Positions 1-10,000 of a DNA stretch of 64,000 nt are shown here, piece after piece. The translations under genes were made by a program, and so were the position numbers. A model generated the notes under the pieces. That model was given only the letters and a program-made list of their open reading frames with translations, searched no databases and had not been told where the DNA came from. Position 1 is the stretch's first letter. Each line of letters opens with the position of its first letter. The stretch is from Megalobrama amblycephala (Eukaryota > Chordata > Actinopteri > Cypriniformes > Xenocyprididae). The stretch spans positions 4,202,382 to 4,266,381 of the forward strand of contig NC_063066.1 in NCBI RefSeq assembly GCF_018812025.1. The letters are read 5' to 3'.

Positions 1-1567
1 TTAATGTGGCTTGGCATTGACTGAATCACTCAAGCTCCATTCTGGAGGTCACAACTTATCCAGCCTAGCAAATCATAGGTAGGGTTCACCTATCCGACTT
101 TGCTCAACATCTTACAGCTACTACTACACATCCTTTTGCTCTCTTCCCTGAAGTACCTAGGGATAATTTTTTTCAGCAAGACATAGGACTACTACTCTGG
201 ATCTCTACTTATTATAAGACTGGCCAGTGGTGGCTGGCGCAGGCTACCTGTTTCTCACACGTTTTTTTGTGCATTGGGATTAAGTTAAGATTAGTATTTT
301 TGCTTGTTAGTGTTGGCATGTTTTTCTCCTTTTAGTATATGTATTGTATCTTTATTGTGTCTTTGTTTTATTTTTTTCAAGACGTATTTAAATCTGGTTT
401 TAATTTGGAGCCAATCGCAGTGAAACCCCCCTGTAGAGATTCAAGATTTCATTGGTTGGCTGCAGGCGCTATTTGCATATCATGTGATCTATAGAGTGCA
501 AGTCTGGTTCTCTTAGTGAAATACTATTAATTTTTCTTTAATAAGTGGAATTTGTGGTGAAAAACTACAATAACCATGATTCTGTAAAAAAAAAAAAAAA
601 AAAAAAAAAAATCTAATTTTACTTTTTGTAAAAACACTTTACTCCCATGAAGCATGGCGAATGAAGTAATAGTCGCTCTCAAACTACTTAAATATTGTGT
701 GTGAATATAAAAATATTGTTTGTGCACACTCAAATTTAAATCAATAGTTTCAGATCATTTTTAATTTTTCATTCGCAATTCTTCTTGGGATTGTAGTTCT
801 TTTCCCTCATTGAAGGAGTTCCAAATACTATTTTCTTTAAATCAAAGTTTGTAATGGTTGTAATTTGGTTCGTTCATGGTTTTTAATGTTTAAACAGACT
901 TTTTTTTTTGTTGTTATTTAAAAAAAAAAAAAAAAAATTGGAAATGTTTCCAGAAATAAGGCCACTAAAAAAAGTATGCACTCGAAAGACTTGCTGCAGA
1001 GTCTGTTGCCAACCAATGAAACATTCAACTTTTATTTAATTAGGCTCGATGGCAACTGGAAGTTGTTCGTCCTAACATAAGAAACGTGTTGGAATAAACA
1101 AACTTCTGTGGCGTCTCAAGTTAAATGGACTAGTTTCAGTTTCAAATGTTCAGGCTTACTTAAAAACCCCCTCAATATCCGTTAATATAGTGACTCTTAA
1201 CGTGTGTCTCCCAATTAGTGTCATTTGTTAAATAGTTAATTCTGAAAATATTGTCATTGGTGTTACAGTGAACCTTTTTGACGGGACTCTGAAGACAGAT
1301 TTGAGTTGTTTTTCTACAGTTGAATCATTTAGTATCATTCAGTAAAGGACTTAAATGTTCTTGTCTCATTGTATTACTGCTTCAACGGAATAACCTATTG
1401 AATATTCATTGTTTATTTCAGATACAACTGAACTGTATGTACTTCTGTTAATAAAAACCATTACTCCGTAGCCATTATGGTTCTTGACAAGCTGAGATTT
1501 ATTGGGTGGTTTTGACTATATATATATCTATATATGAGGCCCGTTTAGTGATTTGTCTTTCCAACTA
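1..1567 (+). other. AT-rich, UTR-like region; possible hnrnpa0 3' UTR
   Basis: No convincing coding sequence is present. The stretch is T-rich, holds poly-A runs near 585-611 and 918-936, and has an AATAAA-type signal near 1449. A donor-like site (TAG then gtaaga) follows 1567. In human, HNRNPA0 lies just upstream of KLHL3 in the same orientation, so this could be its 3' UTR, with splicing on to the exons at 2574, 2788 and 4598. That assignment rests on gene order, not on protein sequence. No reading frame longer than 80 codons is seen. Confidence 0.35.
411..478 (+). promoter_or_regulatory. Cluster of CCAAT boxes and an octamer
   Basis: A direct CCAAT box lies at 411-415, an inverted one (ATTGG) at 451-455, and a consensus octamer ATTTGCAT at 471-478. 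Paired CCAAT boxes with an octamer are typical of proximal promoters, but short motifs also occur by chance and no gene start is visible just downstream. Confidence 0.25.
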
Positions 1568-2573
1568 GGTAAGACTAAAACTGGAGGCGTACCCTTTGTC
1601 TTTATCAGACATTGGCTCTAGTGCTCCATATTTTAATGACATTTCTTTGCATCAGACATGTGGGGATGTTAATATTTTCCCAACCATATGTTGTCTTTAT
1701 TCTTAAAATATGTTTAGAGCTTTGTTCCAATACTTTTAGTGATCAAATAAGATGGATCTATACCTTAGCTGTGTCCACTACTACGTCATTGGATTCTCCA
1801 GGGGTACTCCAGAGATGTAGAAACCCAGCTGAAAATCCATAGGATAATCGCACCAGGTTTGTAGAAATACTTTATACACAAGACATTACATCAGGTGTGT
1901 CTTTAACATACTTTGGATCCACCTGGAAGAAAATCAGGTATTTGTGAGTCGTTAACGTAAAGCGTGCATGCAAAATTTCCTAAATACTAGCTGTGAATAG
2001 CGTTAACTTGCGGTGATCATGTAACATAGAGGAAAAGTGGCAATTAGAACATGCTCTGTAGTTCAATGTGTGTGACGCTGTGGTGATTGTGGTCTATGTA
2101 GTTATGTCTTAATCCAATATTTTAGCCGATTTCCAGTTTAAGGTCAAACCGGAGAATGGAGCTTATAGTTCCTGTATACTTGATGCATTAGTTCCAGATA
2201 TTAATGACATCAAATGCAAAGGAGATCAGCATTTATTAAGCAAGGTTTGTGCTTTCAGTTATTTACTTTACATCTTATCAATCCCCCTCCCCTCCTCATC
2301 TCGGTGTTTTGCTCGTGTTTTGTCCTTCTACATTTCTGGGACTCTTAAGTGGACAGTGGATATTGTTCATAATTCAGTGAGACTAGTGAAGATTCAAGTG
2401 AGATCTGCTACTCTCATTCTTAAAGCACACCTCCTACATAGACCCTCCTTAAAGGCACAGTGTGTAAATCTGATGGGGTTGTGTCATAGATTGACTGTAG
2501 ACAGACATGTTTCAGGACACTGTTTGTTGACTTGACGCTTACGTGCATCTGCATCTGTCTTCTTTTTCCACAG

Positions 2574-2698
2574 AGGGTATGCAATGGAAGGATTTAAATA
2601 AAATCTCACTTCCACCTGCGGCCGCTTGATGAACCTCTGCTGTGGCTGTGAATCCAGTTGCTCTGAAATGTTGAGGAAGAACTCCGTCAGTCAGTTTG
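2574..2698 (+). ncRNA. Internal exon of an unidentified spliced transcript (exon A)
   Basis: The exon is preceded by a strong pyrimidine tract and CAG (2571-2573) and followed by a consensus donor gtgagc. It holds a short frame starting near 2630 that runs into the next exon and stops after about 35 codons. I do not recognise the peptide. Together with 2788-2861 and 4598-4775 it looks like the 3' part of a transcript, non-coding or 3' UTR. Confidence 0.45.
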
Positions 2699-2787
2699 GT
2701 GAGCAAGTTTGAAAAATGAATTATATGTACATGATATGACAGTCACACCAATTATGTTTACATGTTTTCCCTCTCTCCTTTTTGCAG

Positions 2788-2861
2788 TCTTGCGGAGTTT
2801 GCATATGAATGCATATGCATGCTAGATTCCTGTGGACCTCTTAAGAGGCAGGATGCCTATG
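2788..2861 (+). ncRNA. Internal exon of the same transcript (exon B)
   Basis: A 74-bp exon with acceptor tttttgcag before it and donor gtaaga after it, 89 bp downstream of exon A. Two of its three frames are short or stopped. The frame open through it ends a few codons into the next exon. The very short 89-bp intron between A and B is typical of fish genes. Confidence 0.45.
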
Positions 2862-3593
2862 GTAAGAGTCTGTAACTTGACGACAGATGTAATCATACGA
2901 CACTTTGAGGTCAAACTTTATCATAATGTATCATAATGACTCCGTTGCTGTGTCTGAAATGGCTTGTAAGAATGCTGGAGCTGGCGCAGAATCAATGTCA
3001 CGGTCACATAGTTTTGTCCTACATGTAGCTTATTTACAATAAAATGACAGCCAGTATTGTTTTATGTATATAATTGTTATATACATAAATGTTATATACA
3101 TTTGTGCCAGCTTTGTGGTTTCATCAGATTTATATTAATTTGGTATCCTAATTGGTTCATAATCATTAAACTAATCAATTTAAAAAAAAAAAAACTGCCA
3201 ACAAGAATAAAGTCATTAATGTGAGCATTATTGTATGTACTTGCACTAAATATGATTTTTAGTATCTTGAACTCTCCCTTCTAAGCAGCTTTTTTACACT
3301 ATTACAAGAGATGAAAATGCGCTTATTGCCCTCATCCGACTGTTTAGATGAATTCATTAAAGAAAATAATACCTTCTCTCGTTAAATTCTGAAATAATAT
3401 TCAACCAAGGCTTTTTCTCATTACTTTTTCCTTCTTTAAAATTAGGTAGTATTGGCAGCAACTAGGAAATGGTGATGCATGGTTGTTTTAATAAAGGTAG
3501 TTTTAGGTTTCGTGTCAGAAAAAAATAATAGCCTACATTTAGTGTGTAATAATGACAGCAATCATATTCTTAAATTGTTGACCCTGTTTTGAC

Positions 3594-4194
3594 TTAAAGG
3601 GTTAGTTCACCCAAAAAAGAAATTTGTCAATTACTCACCCTGTCGTTTCACACCCATAAGACCTTCGTTCATCTTCAGAACACAAATTAAGATATTTTTA
3701 ATGAAGTCTGAGAGGTTTCTGTGCCTCCATTGACAGCCTACGCAACTACCACTTTCAAGGCCCAGAAAGGTGGTAAAGACGACACTAAAATATTCCATGC
3801 GGTTTTAATTTTATGAAGCGATGCAAATGCTTTGTTTGTGCCAAAATATTAATCTCCAACTCTCATTCATGCAACATCTGCTCTCCCATCAACACAACAC
3901 GTGTTGTCATGCTCTCCTGAACGCGCGTTGGAGATTTATATTTTGTAAATAAAGTGGTAAATTGTGGTTTTTGCGCAAACAAAACATTCATAAAATTGAG
4001 GTTAAGCAAATGGCGTCACATGGATTACTTTTATAATGTCTTTACCTTTCTGGAGCTTGAAAGTGGTAGTTGCGTAGGCTGTCAATGGAGGGACAAAACT
4101 CTCAGATTTCATCAAAAAGATCTTTGTGTTTCGAAGTTTGGAATGACGTGAGGGTAAGAGTAATTTTAATTTTTGGGTAAATTACCCCTTTAAA
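3594..4194. mobile_element. TTAA-flanked foldback MITE
   Basis: The ends match: TTAAAGGGTTAGTTCACCC on the left and a diverged inverted copy ending in ACCCCTTTAA on the right. The interior is partly self-complementary. The same end sequence recurs at 5774, 10677, 15157 and 26885. It encodes no transposase and is a non-autonomous DNA transposon in the intron before exon C. Confidence 0.75.
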
Positions 4195-4597
4195 TGGAGC
4201 AAATGGAGTCGCCATCTTATCAATGTGCTGACAAAAAAAAGTGTGCATTATGCAAATGTTACAAACCTACATGGATTCATGCAGAAAGTAAGACTGGAAT
4301 TACTGCCGTCTTGTTTCAGGCAGTTCAGAATCGTTTTTTCCTTTAGGGAGACAATAACTCCATTTATCTGTACTTTGATCTTATAAACTTCAAAGTGCAG
4401 ATCTTTTATATTCACAAACTGCTATGAAACTACACAAAAGGTAATATCTGAAAACGCATAATAGGGGCACTTGAAGTCAAGAGGGTATAGATTGCAACAG
4501 AAAAACAATTTATGCTTGGATGTAGTACATTTCTGCTCTTATCTTTTGTTTAAATCTGTTATGCTCTTAACTGGGAAATGTTGTCTTGTCTTTACAG

Positions 4598-4775
4598 GCC
4601 TGGTGCCAAGATGATGCCATGATAACAGTACCGGGAGGGCGGCTTCATTCGGATGCTTTGACTGCAGTTGAATCTAATGCAATAAGTGATTGGAAAACAT
4701 GGGCATATGAACAGGAATGAACCTGGCATTTAATGTGTTATATGAATTCAATAAAAAAGTGAACTGAATAAATTC
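4598..4775 (+). ncRNA. Terminal exon with polyadenylation signals (exon C)
   Basis: The exon starts after ctttacag and ends near two AATAAA signals at 4750-4755 and 4767-4772. All frames entering from exon B stop early, so this is probably 3' UTR. A foldback transposon begins about 40 bp downstream (4816), so the transcript ends just before repeat-rich DNA. Confidence 0.45.
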
Positions 4776-4815
4776 CGAGTCTGTTATTAAAGGTTGAATA
4801 CAACAAAGTGTTGTC

Positions 4816-5572
4816 TTAAAGGAACACTCCACCTTTTTTTTTTTTTGAAAATGGGTTCATTTTCCAACTACCCTAGAGTTAAACAGTTTTACCGTTTTCG
4901 AATCCATTCAGCCAATCTCCAGGTCTGGCGGTACCACTTTTAGCATAGCTTAGCATAGTTCATTGAATCTGATTAGACCGTTAGCATCTCGCTCAAATGA
5001 CCAAAGAGTTTTGATATTTTTCCCTATTTAAAACTTGACTCTTCTGTAGTTGCATCATGTACTAAGACTGACGGAAAATGAAAAGTTGTGATTTTCTAGG
5101 CCGGTATGGCTAGGAACTATACTCTCATTTCGGCGTAATAATCAAGGAACTTTGTTGCTGTACCATGAGTGCAGCAGGCGCAATGATATTACGCAGCGTC
5201 TCTCACAAATGTCTCCATGATTGCAAGGCACGCTCCCTGTGCAAACGGGGTCACAGCCGCTGCGTAATATCATTGGCCTGCTGCACTCATGGTACGGCAA
5301 CAAAGTTCCTTGATTATTACGCCGAAATGAGAGTATAGTTCCTAGCCATATCGGCCTAGAAAATCACAACTTTTAATTTTCCGTCAGTCTTAGTACATGA
5401 TGCAACTACAGAAGAGTCAAATTTTAAATATTAAAAATATCAAAACTCTTTGGTCATTTTTGAGCGAGATGCTAACGGTCTAATTAGATTCAATTAACTA
5501 TGCTAAAAGTGGTACCGCCAGACCCGGAGATCGGCTGAATGGATTTCAAAAAAAGTGGAGTGTTCCTTTAAA
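4816..5572. mobile_element. Long foldback element (AGGAACACTCC ends)
   Basis: Arms of about 340 bp are near-perfect inverted repeats. The left arm begins TTAAAGGAACACTCC and the right arm ends GGAGTGTTCCTTTAA. The centre is near 5200-5230. The element would fold into one long hairpin. There is no coding sequence. Confidence 0.85.
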
Positions 5573-5776
5573 GGGATAGTTCACCCAAAAATGATCCATC
5601 ATTTACTCACCCTCAGGTTGTTCCAAACTGGTATAATTATTTTTTTTTTTTGTTAAAATATCTTCCTTTGTTTTAAACAGATGTTTGTAGCCAGGCTGCT
5701 TTGGGCCACCATTGACTTCCAGTGTTTTTTTTCCTACTATGGAAGTCAATGGTGGCCCAAAGCGAGCATTGACTTA
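5570..5776. mobile_element. Short TTAA-ended element with internal 22-bp hairpin
   Basis: Begins with the AAAGGGATAGTTCACCC end type and abuts the next element at TTAA 5774. A perfect 22-bp inverted repeat at 5700-5721 and 5740-5761 flanks an 18-nt loop. Confidence 0.6.
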
Positions 5777-6574
5777 AAGGGTTAGTTCACCCAAAAATGA
5801 AAATTCTGTCATTTATTACTCACGCTCATGCTGTTCCACACCCGTAAGACCTTCATTAATCTTTGGAACACAAATTAAGATATTTTTGTTGAAATCCGAT
5901 GGCTCAGTGAGGCCTGCATAGTTAGCAATGACATTTCCTCTCTCAAGATCCATTAATGTACTAAAAACATATTTAAATCAGTTCATGCGAGTACAGCGGT
6001 TCAAATATTAATATTATAAAGCGACAAGAATATTTTTGGTGCACCGAGAAAAAAAAAAAAAAGACTTATTTAGTGATGGCCGATTTCAAAACACTTCTTC
6101 AGGAAGCTTCGGAGTGTTATGAATCAGCGTATCGAATCATGATTTGGATCACGCGTCAAACTGCCAACGGCTGAAATCACGTGACTTTGGTGCTCCGAAC
6201 AGCAGATTTGATACACTGATTCATAACACTCCAAAGCTTCCTGAAGCAGTGTTTTGAAATCGGCCATCACTAAATAAGTAGTTATTTTGGTTTTTGTTTT
6301 TTTTGGCGCACCAAAAATATTCTCGTCGCTTTATAATATTAATATTGAACCACTGTACTCACATGAACTGATTTAAATGTGTTTTTAGTACATTAATGGA
6401 TCTTGAGAGAGGAAATGTCATTGCTCCCTATGCAGGCCTCACTGAGCCATCGGATTTCAACTAAAATATCTTAATTTGTGTTCCGAAGATTAATAAAGGG
6501 CTTACAGGTGTGGAACGGCATGAAGGCGAGTAATAAATGACATTATTTTCATTTTTGGGTGAACTATCACTTTA
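5774..6574. mobile_element. Long foldback MITE
   Basis: About 390-bp inverted arms begin TTAAAGGGTTAGTTCACCC and end with the diverged complement near 6574. It is the same family as 10677-11358 and the truncated copy at 26885-27427. No coding capacity. Confidence 0.85.
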
Positions 6575-6657
6575 AAGATATGAAATCAGCTGAACAGAGA
6601 AATATTTACCTAACTTTTAAACTATAACCATATCAATGATTAACTTTTTATATATAG

Positions 6658-6864
6658 TTGATGATGACGGATATGAAGAGTGACCTTGGTGACTATGGCG
6701 CGATTGTATCACTGTTGCCAGGCAACGCGGTGATGATGGAGGGCCGTAACGACGTTCTCGGATGTAAAGTCAAAGAGCCCAGCGATAGCTGCGAGCTGCT
6801 ATCCAGTCAGATAAAGAACCACGGCCATCTCATGAAAAACAGCACTGACCACGAAACAGACTGA
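6658..6864 (+). other. Upstream ORF in the klhl3 5' region
   Basis: A 68-codon ATG frame ends 140 bp before the klhl3 start codon, in non-repetitive, relatively GC-rich DNA between two transposons. I do not recognise the product. It may be an upstream ORF, part of an alternative first exon, or chance. No consensus splice donor with klhl3 phase follows it. Confidence 0.25.
6714..6726. promoter_or_regulatory. RFX-type X-box palindrome
   Basis: GTTGCCAGGCAAC is a perfect inverted repeat of GTTGCC with a 1-nt spacer, close to the RFX-family consensus GTNRCC-N(0-3)-RGYAAC. It lies 279 bp upstream of the klhl3 start codon. Confidence 0.5.
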
Positions 6865-7004
6865 TGAAAACATTTAACACTCGACTTGAGGCTTTAAACG
6901 ACCACTAACGTCAATAAAAGAAATATCTGAGACTTACAAAACCTGCACGAAAATAATGTAGCAAGCTAACTTTAGCCAACTGTCTAGCGCGATACTGCTC
7001 GGAT

Positions 7005-7018
7005 ATGGACTGTGACGG
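7005..7018 (+). CDS. klhl3: klhl3 coding exon 1 (14 nt)
   Basis: The ATG has G at +4, and MDCD plus two bases precede a strong donor gtaagt. Its phase (2) fits exon 2 exactly. An in-frame TAA lies upstream with no earlier ATG. The fish N-terminus differs from human, so an alternative first exon is possible. Confidence 0.7.
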
Positions 7019-10000
7019 GTAAGTGTGTGTTGTAACGGAAAAAAGATGGATTTAACTAACAAATGTTTTTGGTAAAGAGCAAACCGACATGATTTGCAAA
7101 CGGCAAAGTTCTTATTTGAACCAAACAGGAGAACGCATCTTGTATTGCTGTTACTACTATTTGTAGCAGCTAAATTGCTAGCTGTGTGTTGTGCATTCGC
7201 GAATTCAGCAGCGAATAATCTAACATGATACCTCATGTTTAAGTTTTATATATAATTATCTAATTAAACATGTTTGAAATATTGCAGGACAGCAGTTGAT
7301 CTCGTGCGGTTGATTCTCGATGTGGTCAATATACTTGCTTTTATCATCAAAATGGCATCTGTCATGCGAAACTAGTTAAAGTTAGTTTGTGTTAAGAGCA
7401 AGAGATCCGTTATTTTAGAGTTTAATGGTTTTAAAACATTAAACATATTAGTTGCAGACATCTTTTTCTTTCATTCATTAGATATGGACTCCCTTGTCCT
7501 CTGCCTAGTTTGGATTCTCAGGAGGATGCCAAAGACCCAGGGTTGCACACCTTCAGTCACACACACATGAGGAAAGCCTTTCGGCTTATGAATGACTTGA
7601 GAAGGTTGGTAAACTTACTCAGAACCTAGTTATGTTATTCAGGTGAGATAACATTGATGGGGACATTTTTTTCAGTCAGTGGTTCACTTGGATGAAATGG
7701 ATTCTTTACATTAAAGGTGCAATATGTAAGATTTTTGCAGTAAAATATCCAAAAACCACTAGTACAGTGTTATATATTTTGTTCACTTGAGTACTTACAA
7801 TATCCCAAATGTTTGCAACTATTTGTAAATCGTGCGAAAATTGCAATTTTAATCAAGGCTCCGGGACGTGTGAGGAGTCGCCTGTCAATTGCGTCATACC
7901 CGCGTTACCCTCGGTTTCCGGATTTATTTTGTAGAAACCATAAAAACACCAAAGACGTTTTAATATATTACATGTTTTAATAGACAAGGGAACAACTGTT
8001 TTGATATATTTATAGACAGAAAATTCATTATTGTTATATAGCTCAACACTTTTAGTCTTATTGTTTAAATCTAATTTTCTTGATTTTTTGCGTGTACCAT
8101 GCTTCACCATGCCTCGGAGAAAAACACTATTTTGTGAAGTAGATAACATAGCATCATCAGATGCAGCTTTATTTTAGTAACAGTAATACAGCATTTTCTC
8201 CATCATACAATACGTTTTAAAATGAATTGCATGTCATTTATCAACACAAGCCATCCAGCATTTAATATGATATTATAAAATCTTACTGCCGTGTGCAACA
8301 TAACAGCCACCGAGCGAACGCACAGAGTAACGTTATAACATCATTTTCAACACACTCAAATGTATCTTAATATGATAAACAGAGCTGCATTACCTCATAC
8401 TCATGACCGGAAAAGCAGAAGCGGCGCCGGCAACTGTGTCATAATAAAAGTCCCGCTGCTCGTGAGGCGTGTGTTGGTCAATCGCTCCAGCTCCTTGTTC
8501 AGCTCCACAACACTCGCTCCTGCTCTGCTTCATACTACAGTAACATTAATAATCGCATCCATGAACATGATTTCTTCCCGAGTCCTATCCCTGTTCTTTT
8601 GCACCGGCTGTGATGTGGAGAACACATGTCCCAAGATTCCACGCTCAAACTTGGCGTCATCAAGCTACGCCTTTTTGAATAGGCTTCTAGCGACCTCTAG
8701 CGGACACAATTTTTACATACTGCACCTTTAAATTTGGTCCCTGACAAAATTAAATATTTAGTTATGGTCTTGAAGTTGTCTGTTTTAATTTTGTTGCACA
8801 ATGTAACTATATTATTACCCAGCTCTTTATATAAAGTTATATAATATACAAGTATGTTTACCGACTATAGCATACACCAACCAGGCATAACATTATGAGC
8901 ACTGGTGAAATGAATAACACTGATTATCTCTGATTATCTCACCTGTTAGTGGGCAGCAAGTGAACATTTTGTCCTCAAAGTTGATGTGTTAGAAGCAGGA
9001 ATAATGTGCAAGTGATGGCTAGATGACTGGGTCAGAGCATCTCCAAAACTGCGGCTCTTGTGGGGTGTTCCCGGTCTGCAGTGGTCAGTATCTATCAAAA
9101 GTGGTCCAAGGAAGGAACAATGGTGAACCAGCGACAGGGTCATGGGCGGCCAAGACTCAGCGAAGGCTGACCAGTGTGGTCTGATCCAACAGATGATCTA
9201 CTGGAGCTCAAATTGCTCAAGAAGTTAATGCTGGTTCTGATAGAAAGATGTCAGAATACACACATATTGGGGCTGAATAGCCGCAGCGAAAGCGCCAACT
9301 GTGGGCATGTGATCATCAGAACTAGACCAAGTAGCAATGGAAGAAGGTGGCGTAGTCTGATGAATCACGTTTTCATTTACATCACGTGGATGGCCGGGTG
9401 TGTGTGCGTCTCTTACCTGGGGAACACATGGCACCCTGATGCACTGGGAAGAATGCAAGCCGGCGGAGGCAGTGTGATGCTTTGGGCAATGTTCTGCTGG
9501 GAAACCTTGGGTACTTTGACACGTACCACCTACCTAAGCATTGTTGCAGACCATGTACACCCTTTCATGGAAACGGTATTCCCTGGTGGCTGTGGCCTCT
9601 TTCAGCAGGATAATGCTCCTGCCACAAAGTAAAAATGGTTCAGGAATGGTTTGAGGAGCACAACAGCGAGTTTGAGGTGTTGACTTGGCCTCCAAATTCC
9701 CCAGATCTCAATCCAATCGAGCATCTGTGGGATGTGCTGAACAAACAAGTCCGATCCATGGAGGCTCCACCTCACAACTTTCAGGACTTAAAGGATATGC
9801 TGCTAACATCTTGGTGTCAGATACCACAGCACACCTTCAGGGGTCTAGAGGAGTCCATGCCTCGATGGGTCAGGGCTGTTTTGGCAGCAAAAATAGGACC
9901 AACACAGTATTAGGAAGGTGGTCATAATGTTATGCCTGTATTTATCACCCAGCTCTAATCTGCTAAATGTGACTATAAGGCATGAAGATATTAGAATAGC

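Larger units (their letters stand above)
6600..7004 (+). promoter_or_regulatory. klhl3: Probable klhl3 promoter and 5' UTR
   Basis: This is the only stretch free of recognisable repeat between the foldback element ending at 6574 and the klhl3 start codon. It contains several CpGs and an RFX-type palindrome at 6714-6726. An in-frame stop upstream of the ATG (near 6953) shows the coding sequence does not extend further 5' in this exon. The transcription start cannot be fixed from sequence. Confidence 0.45.

Noticed and set aside
8360..8731. 123-codon ORF in klhl3 intron 2
   Set aside because: Lies wholly within a TTAA-flanked transposon and shows no transposase motif.
9225..9458. Minus-strand ORF in the first Tc1 element
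   Set aside because: Antisense shadow of the decayed transposase.
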